A DNA stretch of 19,343 bases. Source: Acanthamoeba lenticulata. Lineage: Eukaryota > Discosea > Longamoebia > Acanthamoebidae. Shown here one piece after another: positions 7,610 through 18,900 of the stretch. The notes beneath the pieces were generated by a model that was not told the origin of the DNA, made no database searches, and saw only the letters and a list, made by a program, of their open reading frames with translations. The stretch is from contig NAVB01001864.1 in the NCBI GenBank assembly GCA_002179805.1, forward strand, positions 1 through 19,343. Reading direction: 5' to 3'. The position numbers were made by a program, and so were the translations under genes. Each line of letters opens with the position of its first letter. The first letter of the stretch is position 1.

Positions 7610-10600
7610 TTATGCCGCGCTGGGGCTGTGGCTCGGCGTGCGCGAGCTCGTGGGGCTTTGCGTGGGACTTCGTGTGGGGCTTCGCGTCGGGCTGTTTGTT
7701 GGCGTGTTCGTGGTGGTAACGGATGGTGTGGGCGATGGCGAGCGGCTGATGGACGCCGAAGGTGTGCTTGTGCGGCTATTCGAAGGCGTCACCGTGGGCG
7801 TGCGTGTGGACGTCCTCGAGGGGGTGCTGCTGCGGCTGGGCGTGACCGATGCGGAGATCGACGCGGTGGGGCTTCGCGTGGGAGATGGCGTGCGCGAGCT
7901 CGTGGGGCTTTGCGTGGGACTTCGTGTGGGGCTTCGCGTTGGGGTGTTTGTTGGCGTGTTTGTGGTGGTAACCGACGGTGTGGGCGACGGCGAGCGGCTG
8001 ATGGAGGCCGAAGGTGTGCTTGTGCGGCTATTCGAAGGCGTCACCGTGGGCGTGCGTGTGGACGTCCTCGAGGGGGTGCTGCTGCGACTGGGCGTGACCG
8101 ACGCGGAGATCGACGCGGTGGGGCTCCGCGTGGGAGATGGCGTGCGCGAGCTCGAGGGGCTTTGCGTGGGGCTTCGTGTGGGGCTTCGCGTCGGGCTGTT
8201 TGTTGGCGTGTTCGTGGTGGTAACGGATGGTGTGGGCGATGGCGAGCGGCTGATGGAGGCCGAAGGTGTGCTTGTGCGACTGGTCGTTGGCGAAAGCGTC
8301 GGTGTACGGCTGGGGGACCTGGTCGGGCTCGGTGTGCGGCTCGTGGACGCCGTCGGCGTGTTGGTCGGGGATACGGTCGGGCTGGACGAGCGGCTGATCG
8401 ACGCCGTCGGGCTCGGCGTGCGGCTCTTGGACGGCGTTGGGGTGGTCGTAGGAGATGAGGTCGGGCTACGCGTGCCGGTGGGGGACGCCGTGGGGCTCCG
8501 CGTAGGGGACCTGGAGGGAGTCGAGGTGACGCTCGGCGTGAAGGACAACGTGGGCGAGCTCGTCGGCGATTGGCTGCTCGTCGGGCTCGGGCTGCTAGTG
8601 GCAGAGACCGACGCGGTCGGAGAGACGCTGATGGACGCCGTGGGGGTGCCCGAGGGAGAGACCGTCGGCGTGCCCGTGGGCGACGCGGTGGACGAGCTGG
8701 TCGGCGTCACAGTGGGCGACGTCGTGGGCGAGGAGGTGGGCGAAACGCTCGTTGTGGGCGTAAGGCTGGCCGAAGCTGTGGGCGAGGCGGTCGGGGACTG
8801 GGTCGGAGACGGCGTCGACGTGCTCGTGGCCGACACGGTCGGGCTGGGCGTGAGGCTGACGGACGCTGTCTGTGTGGCTGTCGCGGAGAGGCTGGGCGAC
8901 GCTGTAGGCGACCCGCTGGCTGACGTGCTGGGCCTGGGAGTGGAGCTGATTGACGACGAGGGCGTGGCCGACCTGCTCGGGCTGGGCGACGCGCTGGTGG
9001 AGGCCGTGGGCGAGCTCGTAGGCGACCGCGTTGGGCTCGGTGTGCCCGTGGGCGTGCCCGTGCTCGAGCTCGTGGGTGAGCTCGTGGGCGAACGCGTTGG
9101 GCTGGGCGTACCCGTGGCAGACGCGGTCAGGCTGGGCGACGCGGTGGACGAGCTGGTCGGCGTCACGGTGGCCGACGTCGTGGGCGAGGAGGTAGGCAAG
9201 ACGCTCGTTGTGGGCGTAAGGCTGGCCGAAGCCGTGGGCGAGGTGGTCGAGGACGAAGTCGGGGACGGCGTCGGCGTGCTCGTGGCCGACACAGTCGGGC
9301 TGGGCGTACCCGTGGCAGACGCGGTCGGGCTGGGCGAGCGGCTGGCCGAAGCCGTAGGCGAAGCTGTCGGGGACGCCGTCGGCGTGCTCGTGGCCGACAC
9401 AGTCGGGCTGGGCGTGAGGCTGACGGACGCCGTCGGTGTGGCTGTCGCGGAGAGGCTGGGCGATGCTGTAGGCGACCCGCTGGCTGACGTGCTGGGCCTG
9501 GGAGAGGAGCTGATTGACGACGAGGGCGTGGCCGACCTGCTCGGGCTGGGCGACGCGCTGATGGAGGCTGTCGGGGTGGCTGTCGCGGAGAGGCTGGGCG
9601 AGGGGCTAGCCGACGTGGTGGCCTGCGCGGTGGCGCTGGCCGAGGCCAAGGGCGACTGCGATGCCGTGGTGGTGGCGCTCGGGACTGGCGAAAGCGCCGT
9701 CGACGGAGAGACAGTCGGCGTGCCCGACGGGGAGCCTGACGAGCTTGGGCCAGGCGATGGGCTGACGGACGCTGTGGGCGAGCTCGTGGAGCCGACGCTC
9801 GTGGAAGCAGTGGGCGAGCCTGTGGGGGACGCGCTCTTCAAGCCCGTGGGACTGCCGGTAGCTGAAACGGTCGGTGAGCCTGTTGGCGAGAGGCTCGTTG
9901 AAGCCGTGGGCGACTGCGATGAGCTGGGCGAAAGGCTCGTCGACGCCGTTGGCGAGGTGCTCGGCGCACCCGTGGCAGACACGGTGGGACTTGGCGTCAG
10001 GGCAACGCTTGCCGAGGCCGTGCTAGACGGAGAGGCCGAGCGGGTCGGAGAAGAGGAAGAGCTGGGCGTGGCACTGACCGTCGGTGTCACGCTGGTCGTC
10101 GGGGTGGCCGTTCGTGTGGGCGTGCGTGTAACCGACGCCGTGGGGCTGGACGAGCGGCTGGCCAAGGGCGTCGCGCTGATAGTCGGGGTGGCCGTTCGTG
10201 TGGGCGTGCTTGTGACCGACACCGTGGGGCTGGACGAGCGGCTGGCCGAGGGCGTCGCGCTGGTGGGCGTGCTTGTGCCCGACGCCGTGGGGCTGGCCGA
10301 CGTCGAGGGGGCGGGCGAGAGGCTGATCGACGCCGTAGGAGTGCTCGAGAGGAGGGAAGGGCTGCCCGTGGGTGATGGCGTCCTTGTCGGACTCTCGCCA
10401 CCGAGGGTGGTAAAGCTGACGGCTGCGGGCTCGGAAAAGCCAATGGCGTTGAGAGCGTAAACGACCGCCCAGTACGTCTCGCCCGGGGATAGATCTGGAA
10501 AAAAAAAGAGTGGGTTTGTTGTTAGTTCTGTTTTTGTTATCGGTTTTTGGTTTTTAGTTTTGGTTTATTTGATTATCAATTTATTGATTGGTGGTTTTTG

Positions 10601-13600
10601 TGTGTGTCTGCTGTACCCGATACTGTGAACTCAGGGCCGAGCGCCTCCCAGTCATTGAAGTAGGTCTCTCCTTCAATGCCGATGACGTACGCAGTGATAG
10701 GGCTCCCGCCATTCGACAGGGGCGGAAGCCAGACGAGAGTCACCGATGTGGTGGTGATGCCGGTGGTTGCTAAGGAGAGCGGTGCGGCAGGAACCGTCCG
10801 CGGAGGAGGCGAGGGAGAGGCCGTGGGGCTTCGCGTGGGTGAGGCCGGAGGCGAGTTGGTCGGGGTGGGACTGGATGACGTCGACGGGCCGGGCGAGAGG
10901 CTGATCGATGCCGTGGGCGAGCTCGTGCGCGATGGCGTGGGTGTGCCGCTGTTCGTGGGCGAGCTCGTGCGCGATGGCGTGGGCGTGCCGCTGTTCGTGG
11001 GCGATGGCGTGCGCGTCGCCGAAGAAGTGGGAGAAGGGCTTGGTGCTCGTGGCACCAGATAGATGGGAGACGAGTATGGGCCCATTCCAGCGCTGTTGTA
11101 AGCGGTCACCGTGACGGTGTAGTTGACCTCGGCTTGCAGATCTGTATGTGTGCGTGTTGACGACGCGTTCATTTTCGGTGAGCGCACAAGCTTTCATGTA
11201 AGAGAAGGAAACAAAGTACAAAGACTGCAGTACCGGTGATGAAACGGCTCGTGCCGAGAGAGGCAATGGCCCTGTCCACCCCAGGCGCGCTGCACGCGTG
11301 GCAAACGTGTGATCGAATCAGTCGGTCTGGCCTTTCTCTTACGACCGCTTCACAAACAGACGGTGACACATCTGGAGTGGAGAGGCCTCGTACACGAGAC
11401 GGACAACATAGGAATCCACATCGGCACCGCCATTGTTGACCGGGGCGGTCCACGAGACGACGACGCTCGTTGCGTTCACGAACGGGAAGTTGATGCCGGT
11501 TGGCGCATCGGGAGGCAAAGCGCCAGCGACGGTCGAGAAGGCCAGACTCGCGGGCGTCGACGCGCCGATGGCGTTCACGGCGTAAAGGTCGGCAGTGTAG
11601 GTCTGCCCCGGGGAGAGACCTGAGGAGAACGAAAAATATTATGTAAATATAAAATAGAGAAGTCAGAGGCGCGTGTGCCGCAGTACCCGGAATATAGGCC
11701 CCGAGTGCGTTGGCGACATAGCTGCCAATCCCCGGGATGGCGATGATGTAGTAGAGGATGGGGCTGCGGCCATACGACAAAGGTGCGGCCCAGGAAAACA
11801 TGGCCTCTGTCGTGGTGCTGGAGACGAGCTGGAAGGACTGTGGGGAGCCGGGAACGGACGGCGGCAGGGGCGAGGCAGAGACGGAAATGGACGGACTCGG
11901 CGAGCGGCTGATGGACGCCGTGGGCGATACCGTGCGGCTTGCAGAAGAAGTTGGCGAGCTGGTCGGCGTAGGCGTGAGCGATATCGAAGAACTGGGCGAT
12001 ACGCTGCTCGAAGGCGATGGCGTGCGTGAGGTCGATGGCAATGGTGAAAGACTCGAGGATATTGTAGGGGAAGCAGATGACGAGGGGCTTGGCCCTTGCG
12101 GCACCAGATAGACGGGAGAAGAGTATGGGCCCGTTCCGGCACTGTTCTGTGTTGCGATCTTCACAGTGTAGTTGACCCCGGTTTGCAGATCTGGGGTTCA
12201 CACGCGGGAGTGAGTTGAGAACCATCTCCAGATTCAGGGTCAAAAAGAGAGATCCGTCGAAGGAGGCGCACCAGTGAGGACCTTACTCTCGGAGACAGCA
12301 GAGATGCTTGTGCTCACTCCTGGGGCTCTGCATGAAAAAAAAAGGAATAAAATTATAATAAATAAAATTAAAATACTGCCCAAGCAGCTCCTAAGGAGAG
12401 GAGAGAGGTACGTGAGGCTGAGGAGGTATTGCGTAAAACTGCCGCCATTGTCTAGCGGCGCAGTCCATGTGGCCAGGGCGCTTGTGGCGTTCACAAATGG
12501 AAACTGGATGTTGGTTGGCGGATCCACTGGAGGCACGAGCCCGCCAGTGAAATTCAAGGTCACCGCCAAAGAGCTGCCTTGGCTGTTGGCGGAAGCAAGG
12601 GTCGCCGTGTAGAACCCACCAGGCACAATGCCTAGTGCGTCGTGAAAGCGAGATTTACGAAAGTCAGAAATAAAACACACTCATTTGCACACGCAACATG
12701 GCCATGCAACTGTCACCACTATGCTCTGGTCGCACGTACCAGCAACATTTCGTTGGTAGATGTCGGGCGCTAGGGGAAGAGGGACGTAGCCACCCCAACT
12801 GGGTCCGACCAAAGTGAACATATAGTTGACAATCGGGCTCCCGCCATCGAACAGCGGCGGAAGCCACGCGAACGTCGAATAGTCTGTTCCCCGGAATGAG
12901 AGATGGAAGCTCCGCGGAGGGTCTGGGACAGTCAACGGGACAGGGCTGCGCGTGGGCGTGGGCGTTTGCGAGCGGCTTGGCGTCGGCATGACCGATGTCG
13001 AAACGGTGGGCGAGGGAGTGGCCGTCAAAGAGCTCGTCGACGTGATGCTCGTCGTCGGTGTGCGTGATGGGGTCGAGCTGAGGGATGGTGTTATTGTCGG
13101 CGAGACGCTTGGAGTCACTGAAATGGAGGCCGTCGGAGAAGGACTTGGCGGTCGTGGCACCAGATACGCAGGAGACGAGTATGGGCCCAATCCAACGAGG
13201 TTCGAAGCTGCGACCGTGACGGTGTAGTTGATCCCGGCCACTAAGTCTGATACGAGCAGGAACGAAGGGAATCAGTGCAAGAGCGAGCGCAAGTGGCCTT
13301 TGATGAAAGAGGAATTGGTACCACCGACGAAACGGCTCGTGTCGAGAGAAGCGATCGCCCTGTCCACGCCCGTCGCGCTGCGCAGGATAGACAAGAACAT
13401 GTGAGTCGTCAGTGTCGCCAGAGGTAAAATAAAGAACAGGGAATAGAAGGACATGGCCTCGTACACGACACGGACGACGTAGGTATCCACATCACTGCCG
13501 CCATTGTCGGACGGGGCAGTCCACGAGACCACAGCACTCGTCGTGTTCACAAAGGGGAAGTTTATGCCGGTCGGCGGTCCGGGGGCCACAAGCCCAGCCA

Positions 13601-15788
13601 CGAAGGTGACAGTTGCGGCTGTCGAGCTGCCTTGGCCGTTCACGGCGGTAACACTCATGGTGTAGCTCTGCCCCGCGGTGAGCCCTGAAGAGGAGAGGCG
13701 GAACGCGATCGGAAACAGGTGAGAAGGTCTGTTCCGCACAAATGATGCATTGTCATGGCATCTCACGAGATCACACATGAGCGGCTTTGTACCATCGATC
13801 GTTGTAAATGTGCCAAACGCAACGGCGAACATGCCGGGAAAGGTGATACTGTAATAGAGAAGGGCGTCATTGCCATCCGACAGCGGTGCCTCCCAGGCGA
13901 GAGTGACGCTTGAGGTGGTGCGGCCAGTGATGCGGAGGAACCGCGGAGCGTCCGGCACAGTCACTAGGATGAGCGTCACAAACGAGGAGGTGCCGTTCCC
14001 GTCAGCTGATGTGCCTACGGGGTTGTAGGCGAAGACGCGGACTGTGTAGTTGGTCTGCGGGGAAAGGCCTGCCATTGAACCAACCACAAGGGGTGAACCA
14101 GCAGCGAAAGAGTAGACCATGCGCGTGTGGTCATCATACCAGTGAGTGCATAATTGAGCGCTGCGCTGGCGTTGTAGCGAACGACGTTGGCGCCAGATGA
14201 GACGATGTCGATATAATACATCACCACGCCGCCCCCGCTCGTGACAGGGGCCGTCCAGGACACAACTGCCGTCGTTGCCGTGATGCTGCTGACGACCTTG
14301 TTCCTCGGGACGCCCGGGGTGGTCATGTTCACTGGCGTCACGAACCATTTGGCTCCGCTGCCGGCGACCGAGTCGCCAATGCTGTTGCGTGCTTGGACCA
14401 CCAAAGAGTAGTTTGTCTGCGGGGACAGACCTGGCCAGGTCCAAAGAGAGCAGCAGTCATGAGAGCTAGGTGCATCACCATGGACAGCGCATGGGGTGCG
14501 AGCGTGCCTGTGAGGAGGTAAGAAGTGGCGGTGCCTGAGGGGAAAGCGTACTGCTCGTCTCCATTGGGAAACCTGTAGAAAACCAAAAGGTGAAAAAGTG
14601 AGGAAAAAAATTATTGCAAAAGAGAAAGAAGGATGCGCCACACCTCAGAGTGATCCAGTAGCTGGAGAGCGAAGTGCCGCCAGTATAAGCAGGAGGAGCC
14701 CAGGTGATGTTGGCAGTGGTGGCCTTAGTGACATCCAGAATTACGGCAATGTTGGTTGGCGCGTCAGGTGCGCCCAAAGTGGAGACAACCGCAGAAGTTG
14801 CCCCAGGACCGATGCCGATCGAGTTGTACGCGTAGATTCGAGCAACGTAGGTTGTGCGGGGCGTAAGGCCTGACGTAAAGAAGGTAGCAGAGTGAGCGAC
14901 GACCGACGTGTGGTCATTCGGCGGTATTTAGCAAGGAGCAGAGTGAACGATACCTGTGAAGGTTGCACTGCGTACATTGGACGACACAGATTGACTGGTG
15001 ATGTAAACGCCAGCACTGGTCCACATGTCAATGAGATAACTCGTTATCGGGACTCCGCCGGCAGAGAATGGGGGTGACCAGTTGATGGTGAATGAAGTCG
15101 TTGTGGCGCTCGGGAAGTTGATCAGAGTCGGCTCACTGGGTATGGTCGCCGCACGGGATGTCCAGGAAAGCGAATACGACCACACCAAAGTTCCATCCGG
15201 CCGGTAACTGTTGTGAACGCAGGTGTACGTCGTTGAAGCACTCAGGCCTGTGTGGCATCAGTACAGCCCCACCGTCAGTTACCATCATAGCAAGCTTGTC
15301 TTACATGAGATAAGGTAAAAGGCACACCGGTCCAAATGAAACCTCTGGTGGACCCGTCAAGGATGCTGCTTCGAGTGCCCTGACTCCTGCACAACACCAG
15401 TGAGTCAAACTCGCTCTGCCAAGGAACAACGAAAGGTGTGTACGAGGAGAGAGATATCGTGAAGTATGTTGTAGAGAGGAACTCCGTCGAAACATTCCAA
15501 CTCATGTAAGCCTCAGACGCGGTGTAGGACGCCAGGGAGAAAGAGGTAGGCATATAACGCCAGTCAAAACCGCGAGTAGCGGGATAGTCCATGTTCTCTT
15601 CTGCCTCCACACCTGGATGGCAGACCCACAAAAGCATCATCTTGAGCACGGGACACAAACGACCGCATTAGGCAGAGCGAGGGCGTACCGTACAGGGTGG
15701 CTGTGTCGCTACTCTCCTGGGACAGAGCGTCGCCACAAAGGCAGAGGAGCAATAACAAGACGCAACAACCTGGAACCCATTTCTGCAT
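7610..15788 (-). CDS. Secreted multi-FN3 protein with mucin-like Ser/Thr/Pro linkers and tail
   Basis: Seventeen exons join in phase on the minus strand: 15788-15689, 15612-15328, 15247-14954, 14869-14644, 14572-14508, 14430-14140, 14068-13793, 13684-13465, 13377-13322, 13246-12740, 12631-12412, 12327-12272, 12190-11687, 11619-11394, 11289-11234, 11141-10617, 10494-7610 (about 2263 residues). A signal peptide is clear (MQKWVPGCCVLLLLLCLCG, cleavage near residue 24). Eleven fibronectin type III-like domains follow, each with W near the middle, GG-x-P/D-I, and L-x-x-x-x-x-Y-x-V-x-V-x-A-x-N-x-x-G at the end. Domains 6/7, 8/9 and 10/11 are separated by 65-80 residue Ser/Thr/Pro linkers at about 637, 899 and 1161. 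From about 1335 the protein is one Ser/Thr/Pro tail made of S-P-T-x-S units. No membrane segment or GPI-type hydrophobic tail is seen, so it is probably secreted and heavily O-glycosylated (inference). The intron after exon 5 has a GC donor (14507-14506). The exact role is unknown; adhesion or cell-coat function is a guess. Confidence 0.9.
7638..8279. repeat. 252-bp in-frame tandem repeat at the 3' end of the FN3 gene
   Basis: Two near-identical 252-bp units (7638-7889, 7890-8141) are followed by a partial third (8142 to about 8279). Each unit codes for 84 residues of the Ser/Thr/Pro tail on the minus strand, so the reading frame is preserved. The start of each unit is marked by GTGCGCGAGCTCG on the plus strand (third copy GTGCGCGAGCTCG with a following GAGG). 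High identity suggests recent unequal crossing-over. Confidence 0.9.
8690..9575. repeat. Larger, older duplications in the Ser/Thr/Pro tail
   Basis: The block starting GACGAGCTGG at 8691 recurs at 9147 (offset 456, 152 codons), and the block 8823 to about 9008 recurs at 9387-9572 (offset 564, 188 codons). Both offsets keep the frame. The differing offsets show at least one later insertion or deletion of 108 bp. Confidence 0.8.
10617..13684 (-). repeat. Triplicated three-exon FN3 cassette
   Basis: Three consecutive sets share exon sizes and phases: 220+56+507 nt (13684-13465, 13377-13322, 13246-12740), 220+56+504 nt (12631-12412, 12327-12272, 12190-11687) and 226+56+525 nt (11619-11394, 11289-11234, 11141-10617). 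Phases at entry and within are 1, 2, 1 in every set. Each set carries an FN3 end, a whole FN3 domain, a Ser/Thr/Pro linker and the start of the next FN3. Shared text includes PTGINFPFVN or PTNIQFPFVN, GVDRAIASL, and GPYSSPxYLVP. Confidence 0.85.
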
Positions 15789-15947
15789 CGTGTTGGTCAC
15801 GACGAGTGCAGCACTCTAGGCTTGTGAAGGGGTAACCACTGTGGGCCGAATATTGTCAACTGTGGTCCGCATTTACCATAAATCATCAAAATGTCGACAG
15901 TTTGGTAACGAGTCCGTTTGGCCAGTTTGACTTTGGGTAACGTGACG
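15789..15947 (-). promoter_or_regulatory. Promoter region of the FN3 gene with three GGTAAC motifs
   Basis: This 159-base gap separates the ERMARD-like stop from the FN3-gene ATG, both on the minus strand. The hexamer GGTAAC (GTTACC on the coding strand) occurs at 15831-15836, 15904-15909 and 15936-15941, more often than expected by chance in so short a region. No TATA box or AATAAA is obvious. Any role in regulation is an inference. Confidence 0.45.
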
Positions 15948-15950
15948 TCA
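15943..15950. promoter_or_regulatory. TGACGTCA palindrome (CRE/ATF-type site) on the ERMARD-like stop codon
   Basis: A perfect TGACGTCA octamer lies 155 bases upstream of the FN3-gene ATG. Its minus-strand TGA (15950-15948) is the stop codon of the upstream gene. The sequence equals the consensus for CREB/ATF-type bZIP factors; binding here is untested. Confidence 0.4.
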
Positions 15951-18900
15951 GCACACGCCACTACGGCAGAGCAATCCGCCATAGAGCTTGGCCTCCCGGC
16001 TTGTCAGCACGCCTCCTAGCGAAGAGAGCACGCTTGCATTATGCGCTGAAGGCGGTAGAGCGGTGAAGGTGATGATGTCGCTGATCCTTTGCCAGTCGTT
16101 TCGGTCAAGCAGAGTGCGCAACTTCTCCGCCAAATTCCACAAGTCAGCAAAGTAGTCCGTGACGGCCCTGATCTTTCCGCTCGCTGCGCCTTCAGAGTCA
16201 CTTTCGCCTTCGGCGCCAACGCGCCACAGCCTCCGCACGGCGAGGAGGATCAGCCGCAGCAACTGCAAGAGCAGTGGTCGTGCCGCCATCATCTGTGCTC
16301 GCGCTTCAACCTCCTTCTGCGTCTTGGGCTCGGCATCGCTCTTATCCCGGACCTGTTGAAAGCCAGCAGAGAAACAAGAAAAATGAAGTGGGCTGGAGGG
16401 CAACAAAGACAAGAAAGCAGGGCCACGTACCAGGCGGAGGTAGGCGCTTGAACGCACAACGAGGCGGCGCAGGCGGTCGACCCGTCTCTGCTCCTTGTGT
16501 GTGCAAAATGGCGCAAAGTCATAACAGAGGGACGACGTCGTGGTCTCTTGGGCGCCGCCACCAAAGTGCTCGATCAAGCGGGACAGAGCAGCAAGGGTTT
16601 CCAATGAGGAGGCCGTCGTGGTTGGGGCCAGGCTGCTGGCGGACTCATCCTCCTCAGCCTCCGCCCTAGAGGAGCTCTGCGGCACCGGCAGAGGCGTCGA
16701 TGCGTCGTTGATCTGTTGCGCCACCTCTTGCCAGAGCTGGTCGGCCACCACGAGCTCCCGCTGGAGCAGCGTCTTGGGGTGGAAGCACGGACGGTAGTCC
16801 ACGGCGACGAACTGCCATACGCGCTGCAACAGGCCGGTGTCTACAGCAACGGACTTCAATGGTTAGCGGCGCTATTGGCCCAAGTGATGGCCGGAGGGGG
16901 GAATGATGGTGGAGACAGAGCACCTGGCAAGGATGGCCAAGTGGGCCGATAGGGGAGACACAGCGCGAGAGCGACGGCGATGCAGCGATCCGCAAAGTCC
17001 CGCGGGAGGAGGTCGTTGCCCTGCGTGGATCCATGGGCCAAGTAGTGTCGTAGTCCGCCGCCGCCTGACGATACGGAAGCGTCAGGCTCACTCTCATCCA
17101 GGACTGGGAAGTGAGAGGGGGAGGCAGGCTTGTCCTTACATTCGCTCCATTGGAACAGGTCGTAGAGGGCGTGCATCAGCGGTGTGGGCCAAGCCGTGTA
17201 AAACAGGTTGGAATCTACGCACACGAGCACACGACACCAGAGATCAAATCGTGAACACCAGAAGACGTTGGCGTGACGGAGAGAGGGCTGTACGGTCGTC
17301 CATCGCAGGGCGGAGGATCTTGTCGAGCTTGCAGCCGCGTTTCATCGGGCAGTCGTTGAGGTAGAGGCACAGCTTGCGCATGGCGTGCTCCACCAGCGGT
17401 AGCAACACGAGCAGCGCCCTGGACCCGCCATAGAGTCAACACTTGCCATTCATAAGCCACGCAAGCCCAGATGAGGAGCGCACCGGTAGTTGTGGCCCTG
17501 AGCAAAGTAGCGGAAGGCGTCTGCCCAGAGTTCCTCCTGGCCAGCAACGATGAGGAAGTTGTCTGCGATGAGCTCGTTGACCTCCTTGATCTCCTCCGGG
17601 CGCAGCACGTCTGCACCATCACGAAAGAGGTCAGACGTGGTTTGCTGGATGGATCGCGCAATAAGCAACCGCACAGGAGGAATACCAGGGAAGACCTTGG
17701 TGCCCAGGCCAAAGTCGAGATTGGGCACAAAACGGTGGAAGTCGGTCAACGGGCGTGGCTCGCCCAGCATTTCGGCCCTGCCCCGGTTGAGAACCAATCA
17801 GAACGCTGGTGTAAGGTTTGGGAGAAGGAAGAGAAGCCACTACCGCAACGGGGCTGGTGGAGGGGGCAGGCTGAAGACGGCCAGACACAAGAAGGTGAAG
17901 TAGGACGGGTCGAACTGACTCTGTGATGGACCCACACGCAGTGCGCAGAGTTGGCAAACATAGACAGGACGCCACAGCTGGGTGGACTTTACCTTGGTGG
18001 CAAAGCCGTGCCAGAGCAGGTTGCGCAGATTCAGACCGTCCTGCGTGCCCAGCAGCACGTTGAGAACGACCGAAATGGTGCTGCCCCACAAGTTCCTGCC
18101 AATGAGGAGAGGAGGCGGGCGTCACGCATTTGAGTGTCATCCTGGCCAGATCGATCACATCAAACCAGGCACAACACACTGAGAACTTACTGGAACGTGG
18201 GCAACTTGAGGATGTCTTGGAACTTGCGTGGAAGGGACCGCGGCACGTCGTTGTTAAAGTACAGCAGATCTCGCATTCTTCGATCCATCAGTGAAACCTT
18301 TGGAGGGGAACGCTGCTGTTCAGCCAGAGAGGCTTCTCGAACAAGAGGAGAAGCAGAAAGGGTACCATTTCCATGAACGCGATCAACGAATCGCCCGATT
18401 GGTGCGCCTGCAAGAAAGAGCGCAGCTGAATACATGTGCACACAAGTGAGTTGGGCGTGCATTCCTCAAGAACTAGATGATGGCACGTACCTGCTGGGGT
18501 GGGACGAGCCACTGGTAGATCTCGTCGTTGTACCGAGCCAGGAACTCTTCCACTGACAGGCGGCTCTGTTGATCAGCGGTATCAGCAATGCAAGGGCCAG
18601 ACCAGTACACATGTGTTCATCACATGCAAACGCACCAGTTGAGCGTGGACGGCTTTGGCTGCTCGTCTGATATGGAGGGCCGTGTGCGTGTACGAGACCT
18701 GCGCCGCCAGAGAGATGTAAGTGTGCAGAGGCCAATGACGCAAGCACTGGTTTAGGGGAGCACCAAATACCATCTCCGTGTAGGTGCTCACATGAGGGGA
18801 GGGCACGAAATCCTTCTCCTCACCCGTGACCTCTTGCATCTTGTCCGCAAAGTCTGCCGCCCGGAAGCGGAGGATTATGTCAATTGGTAAGAGTTCACAA

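Noticed and set aside
8570..8923. Arg/Gly-rich plus-strand frame resembling an RGG protein.
   Set aside because: Third-frame shadow of the same tail repeat; composition is explained by GCC/GGC-rich codons.
7575..10460. A 961-codon open frame on the plus strand, rich in Val, Gly, Asp, Leu and Ala (VGDAVGVLVADTVGLGV-like).
   Set aside because: It is the exact antisense of the Ser/Thr/Pro tail. The repeat's codons (AGC, CCC, ACG, TCG) give no stops on the opposite strand, it has no domain, no signal and no splice structure, and the minus strand is linked in frame to eleven FN3 domains.
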